NCBI GenBank assembly: GCA_026392045.1
Contig: JAPLCU010000018.1
Span: 1 to 64,000, forward strand
Direction of reading: 5' to 3'
From: Armatimonadota bacterium
GTDB taxonomy: Bacteria > Armatimonadota > UBA5829
DNA: 64,000 nt
The notes under the pieces were generated by a model. That model was given only the letters and a program-made list of their open reading frames with translations, had not been told where the DNA came from and did no database searches. Position 1 is the first letter of the stretch; every line of letters starts with the position of its first letter. Below, piece after piece: positions 1-10,440 of the stretch. The translations under genes and the position numbers were made by a program.

Positions 1-43
1 GGTTTTTGCAGCCAGGTGTCATAAGGAAATGCTAGATTTGAAA

Positions 44-112
44 GCTTATCATGCTGCTCATCCTTCGAGAGCCTCAGGATGGCGAGTTGGAGCCTCAGGA
101 TGGCGAGTTGGA
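44..112 (+). repeat. Family E element with two 21-bp tandem units
   Basis: GCTTATCATGCTGCTCATCCTTCGAG then AGCCTCAGGATGGCGAGTTGG x2. Confidence 0.88.
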
Positions 113-345
113 CTGAATGACTCGTGCGAAGACAAATCAAAAACTCAGAACTCAGAACTCAGAACTCAAAACAATTACATCGAATGCTATGGGACGGTAA
201 TGAACTTGATTCGGAATCTAAGCCTTAAGCGTAACAGATCCTGAATCGAGTTCAGGATGACAAGTATGCTCACCAAGTCTGAGCTCTTACAAACGGCCTA
301 TGCACTTGACAGCTGCCTTCATAGACTGTACAATTCCTTTGCCTG

Positions 346-1569
346 ATGGCGGGCCAATTAACACGTGCTTACGGCTATGAAAGGGTTAGCGTTTTGGAGA
401 GTAGAGAGAATTACCACAACGATGAGATAGACCTGATTGATTACTTCGCGCCGCTTATTGCGCGTTGGAAGCTGCTGCTGGTTGCGTCATTGCTCGGCGC
501 TATCGCTATGTTTGCCTACAGTAGATCGCTTCCTAAAGTCTACCAATCCAGCGCCACAATCTACGTGCAGCAAAGCTCGGGGGCGTCAAGTCTGCTCAGA
601 AACCTGCCGATTTCTTTGCCGACTTCAGGCGGCGGAAGCAGTGGCTACCTGGTAACACTGCTCCAAAGCGATTCACTTCTTAGGCAAGTGTCCGCCCAAT
701 ATGATCTTCCTCATAACTGGGGAATGGTCGGCAAGAAACGCTTGAATGAAGATGAGACTATAGAGCTTTTCTGCAATAATCTTGCGGTCAGCGAAAACAA
801 GGGCGGCAGCATTACGATCAAGCTGAAAGCCTACAGCCCAGACCTCGCGGCGAAAATTATCAACACCATGTTGGATAATCTCGAATCGTTGATGGTGACC
901 AGCTCGAAAAAGAAGATTGCTTTCATATCTGAGAAACTGACCGATACGAGCCGTGATCTTGACCGGGCTGAGCAGAAGCTGACCAAGTTCCTGGAGAACA
1001 ATAACGTCACTTTGATTGACGAGGAGACCAGAGCCTGGATTCAGCAGATGGGTGTGCTGGAGGGTAACATTCTGGAACTGGACACTCAGCTGCAGAGCAT
1101 CAAAAGCGAACTCAACAGCGAGGGTAATCTTGATATACTCGTGAGCCAGGAAGTTAAGCGAAAGTCCCTGGAATCATCTCGTGAATTTGTCGCCAAAAAG
1201 CGTGATGAGCTAACCGCTAAATTGGCCAATTTGCCTGCGATGGCAACCAAATACGCCCAGCTTCAACGCGAGATTATGGTGCTGTCCAAGACCTATGAGC
1301 TGCTGACCGAGCAATATCAGATGGCTCGTATCACTCAAAAGGGTGAGGATGGCGATTACCAGATAATCGACCGCGCCCGGCCCAACAACAAGAAAATCGC
1401 CCCGCGCGTTATGTTGAATACCGCCATCGGCGGCATCATAACGTTCTTGTTCGTTGCGGTTCTCATCAATCTAAACAGTGCATTTTCCAAGCGCAAGCCG
1501 CGCCGGTTGCCGCCCGCATCGCGCGCGATAGCCGACGAGCCCGAATCCGAACCAGTTAAACGCGTCTAG
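346..1569 (+). CDS. Wzz/GumC-type chain-length determinant (polysaccharide co-polymerase) protein
   Basis: 407-aa ORF; N-terminal DEIDLIDYFAPLIARWKLLLVASLLGAIAMFAYS membrane segment, central coiled coil, second TM near C-terminus; true start may be internal. Confidence 0.75.
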   Translation: MAGQLTRAYGYERVSVLESRENYHNDEIDLIDYFAPLIARWKLLLVASLLGAIAMFAYSRSLPKVYQSSATIYVQQSSGASSLLRNLPISLPTSGGGSSGYLVTLLQSDSLLRQVSAQYDLPHNWGMVGKKRLNEDETIELFCNNLAVSENKGGSITIKLKAYSPDLAAKIINTMLDNLESLMVTSSKKKIAFISEKLTDTSRDLDRAEQKLTKFLENNNVTLIDEETRAWIQQMGVLEGNILELDTQLQSIKSELNSEGNLDILVSQEVKRKSLESSREFVAKKRDELTAKLANLPAMATKYAQLQREIMVLSKTYELLTEQYQMARITQKGEDGDYQIIDRARPNNKKIAPRVMLNTAIGGIITFLFVAVLINLNSAFSKRKPRRLPPASRAIADEPESEPVKRV

Positions 1570-1573
1570 TTTT

Positions 1574-3271
1574 TTAAGGCTGCAATTGGTATGCTGTGCC
1601 TCTTTCGAACCTGCCCTCGCACGCGTCTGCGAGTTCGGTTTCCAGCGCATTTACGACGGCGTACCAGGCATCGGCAGCGGCTGAGTGGTCAGTTCTTATT
1701 CTGCAAGACTCTCGGTGCGATGAATCCACCGACTGAATCTCTTTGAAAAGGCCCAAGGCTCGGCTCATGTGCTCCAAGGCTTCCGGGGCTTCGCTTCTGG
1801 CGTGAGCGAGCGCTGCTCTGAATCTTTCAACATAGAATGCTCCGAGCTTGCCCATGCAGAAAGCATCGCACGCGAATGACGGCAGCTCTTTTTCGCCCGA
1901 GTTGCTTCGCATGCCCTTTTCTCCTGCGGCAATCGCTTGCTCAGAAAGGTCCGCAAGCTCCTCAATGAGCTCATCTGGGCCGTAGGCGTCTTCAGGGGTG
2001 CCAGACTTCACATACTCATCCAGGTGCACTGCTCTGTCACCGGTCACCTCTTCCCACCAGCTTTCGCCGGATTCCATCGAGAGCAAATCTGCGATAGAAA
2101 GTAAATGAGGCTGGGCATCGGCTTCATCATGGAGCGCACAGAACTGCGGCCGCCAGCCGCAGGATCTGTCGCCTGCGATATAGAGGCTCAAAAGCTCAAG
2201 TATGCGTGAACCCGCCGAAAACCCTGGGATCAGCTTTGCGTTGCGCGAAAGCCACTTCGGCTGGCCTTCGTGCAGCATTCGAGCAACGCTGGACCCGCCC
2301 CAAACGTTATACCAGGGAAGGTCTCGCTGCCATTGATACTTAAAGCAGCTATCTGAAACGTGCGGCCACTCGAACGGGCTCAGCGGCGCCAGGAGTAGGC
2401 CATTGCAACTCGCGATGGTTAGGTCGCCGATGATTTCCTCAACGGAATCATAGGAGAAACTCGTCCATGGCTCGAAATTGGATGGGGCGAACTCCGCCAT
2501 TACGCGTTCGGCTTCCGCAGCCTCGACCCACTTGGCAAAACTCGCATCCGCGCCAGCGCCGACCAGATGATCATGGGTGTATGAGGCGATGTAGTGAATG
2601 GGCCTGTTGCCGCGCCGTGCGATCTTGTCGATGAGATCGGATGGCTCACCTGCGAATCCACGCAAATATATGGCTGCCTCGGGGCTGGCGGCGTCCATTG
2701 TGTCCAAAATTGCCTGCTGCACAAATCGGGCTGTCCCGATTAAATCGGGACGCCCGAACACATTCTCGCCCTCGATCCCGCCAACATCCGCAATAAAGCC
2801 AACAATCTCGGGATAAGTTTCAAGTACCGTTCGGAAGCAATGCTTTGTATATTCTATTGAGAAATCCGACCCAATCGCAGCCTTTTCGGGCTCAATTCCG
2901 CGCACCTTGAGCAGGGGCGCAGGCAAATATAGATTATAGAACGCCAGATATGGGGCCAAGCCATAATCGAATGCCGTCTCGAATATCCAATGATGCATGG
3001 ATTGATACTCTTGGAGCCGCGTGTCATCAATAACTTTGGCCTCGGGATAGCGGGTTAGGTCTACAAGAAAGGGAAACGGATGCGTGTTTGCAAGCGCCAG
3101 AGCATTGAAACCGCAGCCGCTCATCGTGCGCAACATTTTCTGCCAAACGCTTTTGTCAAAGAACCATTTATTGTTTAGATAAGCATAAGGCTCATCGTCC
3201 TTCGAGAACCTCAGGATGGCTCTATATGTTCCGCTTGAGATGGGGTCCCACATCCAGAATGCTCTCAACAT
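1574..3271 (-). CDS. Glycoside-hydrolase-like (TIM-barrel-like) protein of unknown specificity
   Basis: 565-aa ORF, e.g. CGFNALALANTHPFPFLVDLTRYPEAKV; contains two repeat-derived in-frame segments (see findings). Confidence 0.5.
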   Translation of the reverse strand: MLRAFWMWDPISSGTYRAILRFSKDDEPYAYLNNKWFFDKSVWQKMLRTMSGCGFNALALANTHPFPFLVDLTRYPEAKVIDDTRLQEYQSMHHWIFETAFDYGLAPYLAFYNLYLPAPLLKVRGIEPEKAAIGSDFSIEYTKHCFRTVLETYPEIVGFIADVGGIEGENVFGRPDLIGTARFVQQAILDTMDAASPEAAIYLRGFAGEPSDLIDKIARRGNRPIHYIASYTHDHLVGAGADASFAKWVEAAEAERVMAEFAPSNFEPWTSFSYDSVEEIIGDLTIASCNGLLLAPLSPFEWPHVSDSCFKYQWQRDLPWYNVWGGSSVARMLHEGQPKWLSRNAKLIPGFSAGSRILELLSLYIAGDRSCGWRPQFCALHDEADAQPHLLSIADLLSMESGESWWEEVTGDRAVHLDEYVKSGTPEDAYGPDELIEELADLSEQAIAAGEKGMRSNSGEKELPSFACDAFCMGKLGAFYVERFRAALAHARSEAPEALEHMSRALGLFKEIQSVDSSHRESCRIRTDHSAAADAWYAVVNALETELADACEGRFERGTAYQLQP

Positions 3272-3277
3272 TAAAAT

Positions 3278-4201
3278 CTATTCCTTCTTTCCAACGATAT
3301 CGATTACAGCCACTATCGGCCTGCAGAAGAATCTTACCTGGGGGGCTCCTCCCTCCATCCCGATTCCGCTGTTTACATACAGTTTGCCTTGTTTGTATTG
3401 ATAAAGGCCTTTCTGATATTTGCCCACCAAGCACTGATCGGGAAGCAGCGCCCCGAAGATTGGGACTCGAAGTTGGCCGCCATGGGTATGGCCGGTCAGC
3501 GCAAGGTCCATCCAACTCGACCCAACACCCTGCAAATACGACGTATGGCACAGCAGCGCCTTATAGTCAGGCTCCATCTCTCTTGGACAAGGTTTCCGGT
3601 ATCTATTGCCTGACCATAAATACCCGACCAGCGCGATTCGCGCAGCGCCCTTGCCTTTGATCTCAGTCCAATCGTTGAGTATCTTCACACCGCCCCTCTC
3701 CAGAGAAGCCATATGGACATTGCTGTCCCAATTGCCTTCCACTGCATAGGTGGGCGCTATATCGCAGAGGCGTCTGCCGACATCTTCGAGCAGCTCGCCA
3801 CATTTAGGATTGTTGTCAGTGTTCACATAATCACCCGTAAGGACAATTATGTCTGGTTGCGCCATTGCCGTCAAGTAGATCATTCGTCTTTCGCGCTTGC
3901 CGAACTGTTCCATGTGTAAATCCGAGAGCTGGACTATGCGAAACCGAGCGCCTTGCGGAAGCTTGCTGGTTGTAATAGTATTATGTTCGATCTTCACCCA
4001 GGTAGGCTCAATGTAAAACATATCGACTACGCAATACGCAAAAAACAAGCCCAGCAAACTCCAGACGATTAATGATAGCCTGCTCACTGACATATTAAAA
4101 GTCAGGCGGAATATATTGCGAAGGTTCATGATTATTATGAAACAGCTAAGCATGAATAGCAAAACAATCATAAACGATCTCGCCGCGTTTGATGTTTCCA
4201 T
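3278..4201 (-). CDS. Metallophosphoesterase (calcineurin-like, YaeI-type)
   Basis: RIVQLSDLHMEQFG, VLTGDYVN, GNWD, TGHTHGGQLRVP motifs. Confidence 0.9.
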   Translation of the reverse strand: METSNAARSFMIVLLFMLSCFIIIMNLRNIFRLTFNMSVSRLSLIVWSLLGLFFAYCVVDMFYIEPTWVKIEHNTITTSKLPQGARFRIVQLSDLHMEQFGKRERRMIYLTAMAQPDIIVLTGDYVNTDNNPKCGELLEDVGRRLCDIAPTYAVEGNWDSNVHMASLERGGVKILNDWTEIKGKGAARIALVGYLWSGNRYRKPCPREMEPDYKALLCHTSYLQGVGSSWMDLALTGHTHGGQLRVPIFGALLPDQCLVGKYQKGLYQYKQGKLYVNSGIGMEGGAPQVRFFCRPIVAVIDIVGKKE

Positions 4202-4299
4202 TTGGCAGCCCCTCCGCTATATTCTACCGCAAAAGCGGGCGCAGGTGTTCCCAAATAGGAACATAAATAACGATTGGCATGAAGACTAATCGAGAATTC

Positions 4300-5460
4300 T
4301 TACATACCCATCTGAATTTTGGTCTGCAGCAATTTGAAGACCGATTCACGGCCGACCGTGCCTTTCAGGTGGTTGTTGTCCATGACCACCAGCCTGCAAA
4401 CCGATTGGTCTGCTAGTTTTGAAAGCGCTTCCCAGGCATCGTCTTCCATGCTGATCTCATAGGCGCTGTCTATGTGGCGCTGAATCTCGCCGACTCTTAC
4501 AAAGTCCCATTTCTCTGATGGGATCATGCGCACCTCTTCTATGCCGATAACGCCTATTACTTCGTCATTTTGAATGACAGGGTAGCATGAATATTCGTTG
4601 TTTAGGAGCATATCTTCCACAAATTGCCGTATGCTCAAGTCTGCCGGGACAGCCGGGACGTTAGTGGTCATTACCTGCTCGACTCGCACCCCGGTCAGCG
4701 CTTTTCTCATCATCATCTGCTGGTAGCTCTGTCTTGCGGCGCCCGACAGGAACCAGCCGATGAAGATCAGCCAGAGCCCGCCTACGAGGTTGCCCCGGAG
4801 GATGTTCAGGAATCCGAATGCCATTAGAGCATAGCCGAATACCTGGCCGGCGTTGGAAGCGTAGCGGGTGGCTTTGGGAAGGTCGTCCGTCCATGCCCAT
4901 ATAGCTGAGCGCAGCACCCGACCGCCATCAAGAGGGAAACCCGGTACCATGTTGAAAATGCCCAAGATCAAGTTGATCAGGGCCAGATATCCCAATACGG
5001 CAATAACAGGTTTCGGCCAGAGAGCCGCCACGCCAGCTATGCCCAACAGATAGAAACCGATCGCCAATACGAAACTCGTTATCGGCCCGGCGATGGCCAT
5101 CCAAAACTCTTCTGCAGCCGATTTTGGCTCGTTGGCAGTTTGGGACATACCTCCAAAAAGGAACAGCATGATTCCCTTGACTTCCGTCCCGAACCTGCGC
5201 GCAACCACGCTGTGGCTCAGCTCATGAACCAACACAGATGCAAATAGCGCCAGCGCCGCAAGCACACCCATTATCCAGTTTGTTGTGGTATTGAAGCTGG
5301 GATAGAAGGCCGGGAAATAGCCCATAGCCAGGGTGTATGTCACCAGCAAGAATATCAGCAACCATGACCAATCTATACTAATCTCGAACCCGAGAATTTT
5401 TCCGATTTTTAACCCGCCCATATCATCCTCCATGTCAATTGACATATTAGCCTTACCCAC
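4300..5460 (-). CDS. Site-2 protease family (M50B) protein with C-terminal CBS domains
   Basis: VLVHELSHSVVARRFG (HExxH) and GFPLDGGRVLRS motifs, then CBS-like pair. Confidence 0.9.
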   Translation of the reverse strand: MGKANMSIDMEDDMGGLKIGKILGFEISIDWSWLLIFLLVTYTLAMGYFPAFYPSFNTTTNWIMGVLAALALFASVLVHELSHSVVARRFGTEVKGIMLFLFGGMSQTANEPKSAAEEFWMAIAGPITSFVLAIGFYLLGIAGVAALWPKPVIAVLGYLALINLILGIFNMVPGFPLDGGRVLRSAIWAWTDDLPKATRYASNAGQVFGYALMAFGFLNILRGNLVGGLWLIFIGWFLSGAARQSYQQMMMRKALTGVRVEQVMTTNVPAVPADLSIRQFVEDMLLNNEYSCYPVIQNDEVIGVIGIEEVRMIPSEKWDFVRVGEIQRHIDSAYEISMEDDAWEALSKLADQSVCRLVVMDNNHLKGTVGRESVFKLLQTKIQMGM

Positions 5461-5472
5461 TAGACAGGCGGC

Positions 5473-5904
5473 CTATCTTGTCGTGGTGAAGATAATGGCC
5501 AGTATTATGTTGATTACCTGTGCGGCTACACATAGCGGGCAGATTTCATGCACCATGAAAACCATTGCCCAGGCCAAATAGATACTGAATAACGCGGCAA
5601 AGATCGAAATTGCCGTCAAAGCCGCGCCGAAAGGCCAATATTTGAGCTTGAAACGTGATACTGCCGCAATCCCCACCAGCGCATAATAGCCCATGCCGAA
5701 TATGCTGTTCGGAATACCGAATGTGCTCGCCCAAGCACTGGTGGCGAGTGTTCGGCACACGCTTTGCTTGAGTTCGCAAATCATAGGCACCACGGGGGAT
5801 TGGAATCCCAAATAACCATAGTGCAGCAAAGTATAGTAAAAGCTATCGGCAAAGCCGATTAAAGCCATGAACAGAACCAGGATAGTAATGACCATATCAA
5901 CCAC
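5473..5904 (-). CDS. Vitamin K epoxide reductase family protein
   Basis: 143 aa; multiple TMs; Cys pairs CELKQSVC and CPLCVAAQ. Confidence 0.75.
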   Translation of the reverse strand: MVDMVITILVLFMALIGFADSFYYTLLHYGYLGFQSPVVPMICELKQSVCRTLATSAWASTFGIPNSIFGMGYYALVGIAAVSRFKLKYWPFGAALTAISIFAALFSIYLAWAMVFMVHEICPLCVAAQVINIILAIIFTTTR

Positions 5905-6115
5905 TTCGCATTCAAAAACATTGCAGCCCTAATCTAGTAATACCCGTAAACCGATGCAGTTGGCACGAATTGAGACGCTTGATTTCTGGAAACGGATGTC
6001 CAAAACTTCTGGATTCTTAATGTCTTAAACCCTCCAAATATGCTTCTATCTGTGGTAAAATATAGCCTGTTCGGTCCGCACTTCGTTTTATAGCGCCGAT
6101 CAGGTTAGGAAAAAT

Positions 6116-9100
6116 ATGAGCGCGCCTGGTTTTGTTCATCTTCATACGCATACCGAGTATAGCTTGCTTGACGGCGCCAGCCGGATTAAGGAAATCATCA
6201 AAGCGGCGCAGGAATATGAAATGCCGTCTGTGGCTATTACCGACCATGGCGTGATGTATGGCAATCTCCAATTTTATTCCGAGGCCAAAGCCGCTGGTAT
6301 TAAGCCGATTCTGGGCTGCGAGGTCTATGTGGCCCCGCGCCATCGCACGCAAAAAGACGCCAGGCTAGATAAAGAACAGCACCATCTCGTTCTTCTTGCG
6401 AAGAGCGAAAAGGGTTATAAGAACCTCATAAAACTGGTCAGCATGGCGTTCAGCGAAGGCTTCTATTACAAACCCAGGGTCGATAAAGAGCTTCTGGCGC
6501 AATATTCGGATGAGTTGATTGCTATGTCCGCGTGCCTCGGCGGCGAAATTCCTTACCATATTTTACAAGGTGATTTGGCGCAGGCTGAGAGGTCGCTTGG
6601 TGAATATCTGGATATCTTCGGCAAGGAAAACTTCTATCTTGAGCTTCATGACCACGGCTTGGCCGAGCAGAAACCTACCAATGAGGCGCTAATCAGGCTG
6701 CATGAGATCACTGGGGTTCCGCTGGTAGTGTCGAATGACAGCCATTACACCGCCAAAAAAGACGCTGAAGCGCATGATGTGCTTCTTTGCATACAGACCG
6801 GCTCGACCCTCGATGACCCGAATCGGCTCAGATTTGGCACGCATGAGTTTTATTTCAAGAATCAGGAAGAGATGGGGCTGTTGTTCCCCAATCATCCTGA
6901 TGCCTATGCCAATACCCTCGAAATAGCCGACCGATGCAATCTTGATTTCGATTTTGGCAGATCAAAGCTGCCTGACCCGGGCGTGCCTGAAGGCATTGCG
7001 CCTGGGGACTACATGTATAAGGAAGGCTGGGACGGTCTGACACGTCGCATGGGCTATGAACCGCCGGAGGATTACAAGAAGCAGTTCGATTACGAGTGCC
7101 GGATCATCAACGACTGCGGCTTCCCGCTCTATATGCTTATTGTGCGTGATTTCACTGACTTCGCACGAGCGCAGGGGATGTATATCGGCGCGAGAGGGTC
7201 TGCTGCATCGAGCCTGGTGGGTTACGGATTGGGAATTACGGACGTTGACCCCATCGAATACGGCCTGGCTTTTGAGCGATTCCTTAACCCCGAGCGCGCG
7301 GAGATGCCCGATGTCGATCTTGATATTCAGGACGACCGCCGCGAGGAGCTTATACAATATGCCTGCCAGAAATATGGGCGGGATCGTGTCGGCCAGATTG
7401 CAACATTCGGCAGCATGAAAGCGCGCGCGGCTGTGCGCGACTGTGGCCGAGTGCTTGGAATGGACCTGGCTGAGGTTGATAAGGTCTGCAAGATGATCCC
7501 GAATATGCCCATAGGAATCACTATTGACGATGCACTGCAAGTCAATCCCGAGCTCAAACGCGCCTATGATGGCACATCAAGCGTCAAGAGGCTGATTGAT
7601 ACCGCGAAGACTCTGGAGGGGATCAACCGCAACGTCGGCGTGCATGCGGCGGGTGTGCTCATCTCCGACGACCCGCTCACGGAGCACGTGCCGGTACAGC
7701 AGGGCGGCAAGGGCGAGTTTGTGGCGCAGATGGCAAAAAAGGACATCGCGAAGGTCGGTCTTCTGAAGATGGACTTTTTGGGACTTGCGAACCTCACAAT
7801 CCTTGCTCATGCCATCAAAAATGTGAAGCAGAGCCATGGCATCGACGTCGATATCATGAAGATTCCTCTGGATGACTCCAAAACCTATGAAATGCTCGGG
7901 CGGGGCGATACAAACGGCGTTTTCCAGCTTGAAAGCGCGGGTATGCGCAGAAACGTTGTCGATCTCAAGCCGAACTCGGTGCGAGAACTCGCCGCTATTG
8001 TGGCGCTCTATCGCCCTGGGCCGATGCAGTTTATTCCCAAGTTTGTGCGCTCGAAGTTCGGAAATGAGCCGATTAAGTATCTGCATCCGAAACTTGAGCC
8101 TATTCTTGAAGAGACCTACGGCGTCATCTGCTACCAGGAGCAGGTTCTGAACATCGCCCGCGCAATCGCCGGGTTCTCTATGGGCCAGGCGGATCTCCTT
8201 CGCAAGGCCATGTCCAATAAAAACAAAGAGATAATGGACAAGGAGAAGGAGAAGTTCCTCGAAGGCGCGAAAAAGAATGGCGTCGCTCCGAGAATTGCTG
8301 CGGCCATCTTTGAGCAGGTGGAGCCGTTCGCCGGTTACGCGTTTAATAAGGCGCATGCGGTCTGCTATGCATTCGTTGCGTATCGAACGGCTTATATGAA
8401 GGCGAATTACCCCGTAGAATACTGTGCGGCGCTCCTTTCGGCAAATATGGACGATAAAGACAAGCTCTCGATGTATATCGAAGACTGCAAACGCTTCGGC
8501 ATAGAGATTTTGCCGCCGGATGTGAACAATAGCTGCGCGGAGTTTACCGTGGAGAAGCTGGCGGAGCGCAAAGAGGGTTCCAGCTTTGATTTCGGCATCC
8601 GATTGGGATTGGCAGCTATCAAAGGCTGCGGCCGCGCGGTGATCGATGGAATGGCGGCGGCGAGGGAATCGGGCGGGAAGTTTACCGATCTGTTCGATTT
8701 CTGCGAGCGAGTATCCGAGAGTGTCACCATCAATAAGAACACCGTTGAGAGCCTTATTAAGGTTGGCGCGTTCTCGTCCGTGAACCCAAATCGCGCGCAG
8801 CTATTGGAAATGCTGCCGGATGCTATGAACCATGCGGCGACAAAACTTAGGGAATCAAAATCCGGTCAAGTTGGGCTTTTTGGCACAGATTCAGCCGATA
8901 ACTGCCACTATGACCTGAACAAATATAATCACATATCAGACTTCAAGCCCGAAGATTTCTTTTCGATGGAGAAGGATCTCGTCGGCCTATATCTATCGGG
9001 GCATCCGCTCGAAAACCTGCGCGCCAATCTGGAGCGCAGCGCCACCGCGAACGCCGCCAACTATTCCGAGCTGGAAGACGGCAAAGAATGCGTAATCGGC

Positions 9101-9619
9101 GGTATAATATCGGACGTTCGGTTCCGCATTACCAGGCGCAATGAAAAAATGGCCGTCGTGAAGATCGAAGACCTTTACGGCAGCATCGATGTCACATTCT
9201 TCCCAAGAGACCTCAAGACCTGCGAGCAGCTTTTGGTCAAGGATAAAGTTGTCTTGATAAAGGGCAAGGCTGTCCACCGCGAACGCTTCGGCGCTGCCGC
9301 TGACGATGAGGACACGGCATTTGAAGTTGAAATTCGCGGCGAATCCGTGAGCCCTGTTCAAAAAGTCAATCGAGCAGGTTCCACCAAGCCAAATGCCCCG
9401 CGCGCCGTCCATATTCGCATCAACGGCGCCTCTGCCGACCGCCTGGGCAGCCTGAAGGCTCTGCTGGACTCGAACCCCGGCGAAAGCCCCGTCTTCTTCT
9501 GGATGGAGCACTGCGGCGCTCGCCAAAAAGTGGTCACCAAATACCGCGTAAACGCCAGCACTAAGTTTGTGGCTGATATTGAAAGCATGCTGGGAAGCTC
9601 GACTGTGAAGGTTGGATGA
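6116..9619 (+). CDS. dnaE: DNA polymerase III subunit alpha
   Basis: 1167 aa; FVHLHTHTEYSLLDGA PHP start, PDVDLDIQDDRREELIQY, ARGSAASSLVGYGLGITDVDP. Confidence 0.98.
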   Translation: MSAPGFVHLHTHTEYSLLDGASRIKEIIKAAQEYEMPSVAITDHGVMYGNLQFYSEAKAAGIKPILGCEVYVAPRHRTQKDARLDKEQHHLVLLAKSEKGYKNLIKLVSMAFSEGFYYKPRVDKELLAQYSDELIAMSACLGGEIPYHILQGDLAQAERSLGEYLDIFGKENFYLELHDHGLAEQKPTNEALIRLHEITGVPLVVSNDSHYTAKKDAEAHDVLLCIQTGSTLDDPNRLRFGTHEFYFKNQEEMGLLFPNHPDAYANTLEIADRCNLDFDFGRSKLPDPGVPEGIAPGDYMYKEGWDGLTRRMGYEPPEDYKKQFDYECRIINDCGFPLYMLIVRDFTDFARAQGMYIGARGSAASSLVGYGLGITDVDPIEYGLAFERFLNPERAEMPDVDLDIQDDRREELIQYACQKYGRDRVGQIATFGSMKARAAVRDCGRVLGMDLAEVDKVCKMIPNMPIGITIDDALQVNPELKRAYDGTSSVKRLIDTAKTLEGINRNVGVHAAGVLISDDPLTEHVPVQQGGKGEFVAQMAKKDIAKVGLLKMDFLGLANLTILAHAIKNVKQSHGIDVDIMKIPLDDSKTYEMLGRGDTNGVFQLESAGMRRNVVDLKPNSVRELAAIVALYRPGPMQFIPKFVRSKFGNEPIKYLHPKLEPILEETYGVICYQEQVLNIARAIAGFSMGQADLLRKAMSNKNKEIMDKEKEKFLEGAKKNGVAPRIAAAIFEQVEPFAGYAFNKAHAVCYAFVAYRTAYMKANYPVEYCAALLSANMDDKDKLSMYIEDCKRFGIEILPPDVNNSCAEFTVEKLAERKEGSSFDFGIRLGLAAIKGCGRAVIDGMAAARESGGKFTDLFDFCERVSESVTINKNTVESLIKVGAFSSVNPNRAQLLEMLPDAMNHAATKLRESKSGQVGLFGTDSADNCHYDLNKYNHISDFKPEDFFSMEKDLVGLYLSGHPLENLRANLERSATANAANYSELEDGKECVIGGIISDVRFRITRRNEKMAVVKIEDLYGSIDVTFFPRDLKTCEQLLVKDKVVLIKGKAVHRERFGAAADDEDTAFEVEIRGESVSPVQKVNRAGSTKPNAPRAVHIRINGASADRLGSLKALLDSNPGESPVFFWMEHCGARQKVVTKYRVNASTKFVADIESMLGSSTVKVG

Positions 9620-10440
9620 GAAGGGATGATAAATTGAACAAAGAAATGTTATCCCGTATTGCAGAACAACTGAATCAATATTCTGAATTGGCGGCCACAG
9701 CTTCATCTGTCACTTCCATGTTCGGTCAGCTCAGATTGACAATTGCAAAGCAGAACGATTTGATGAAGACAATGGCGGCTTTCGCCGAAATGTCGCGGCG
9801 AGCATCAGATGTGCTACGGCATTTTGATTCACAATCACTGACAAATGACATAAGAAATGCATTCCCGTTCCTTCTAAGTTATGGTTGGCCTCCGCCTGTG
9901 GAACTTGGTCTCGGTGATTTGCGAACGATTATGCGCGATCAATCTGAGAATGATGAACCAGCAATTGGCAGGGCTATAGAAAAACTTGTATTGAGTTGCT
10001 ACGGAAATGATAAATTAGAGAGAATCCATGAAAATTGGGAGCATCGGCTTTTTCTAAAACATCGCTTACCAATACTTCGCGCGGTTATGGATGCTCATAT
10101 AAGCAAGAACTATTGGCTATCAGTACCGTCTATGCTTCCTCAAATAGATGGAGTTATTGCTGAATACTATGGGCATAAAGGGCATCTATCGGGTAAAAAG
10201 CTAGTTGAGTATGTTGAGAAGCTATTTGCGGCGCAACCAAGTAATCTTATGGGATTAATAAGCTCTGCAAATAGGGATTTTTACACCACGATACTACTTT
10301 TCCCATTCCTCTTTGGTCAGCTTCCAGCGTTTATAAGTAGGCATGCAATTTTACACGGTGCCGATACCGGATATGGAACAGAAGCCAATTCGCTAAAGGT
10401 AATCTTGTTTTTCGATTATCTTGTAAGCAATTTCAGCTAG
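9616..10440 (+). CDS. Hypothetical protein with C-terminal RHAILHG motif (HEPN-like?), ATGA-overlapping dnaE
   Basis: 274-aa ORF; start ATG 9616 overlaps dnaE stop TGA 9617-9619; SRHAILHGADTGYGTEANSLKVILFFDYL. Confidence 0.6.
   Translation: MRRDDKLNKEMLSRIAEQLNQYSELAATASSVTSMFGQLRLTIAKQNDLMKTMAAFAEMSRRASDVLRHFDSQSLTNDIRNAFPFLLSYGWPPPVELGLGDLRTIMRDQSENDEPAIGRAIEKLVLSCYGNDKLERIHENWEHRLFLKHRLPILRAVMDAHISKNYWLSVPSMLPQIDGVIAEYYGHKGHLSGKKLVEYVEKLFAAQPSNLMGLISSANRDFYTTILLFPFLFGQLPAFISRHAILHGADTGYGTEANSLKVILFFDYLVSNFS

Noticed and set aside
29-244. 71-aa ORF at window start
   Set aside because: Translation is dominated by the 21-bp tandem repeat (ASGWRVGASGWRVG) and low-complexity word repeats; same for 61791-61982 (-).
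3226-3660. 144-aa plus-strand ORF
   Set aside because: Antisense to the metallophosphoesterase with intact motifs.
7577-8356. 259-aa antisense ORF inside dnaE
   Set aside because: Opposite to a well-conserved polymerase coding region; codon-bias shadow ORF. Same for 6962-7540, 8993-9706 and 36469-37188 (antisense to atpD).
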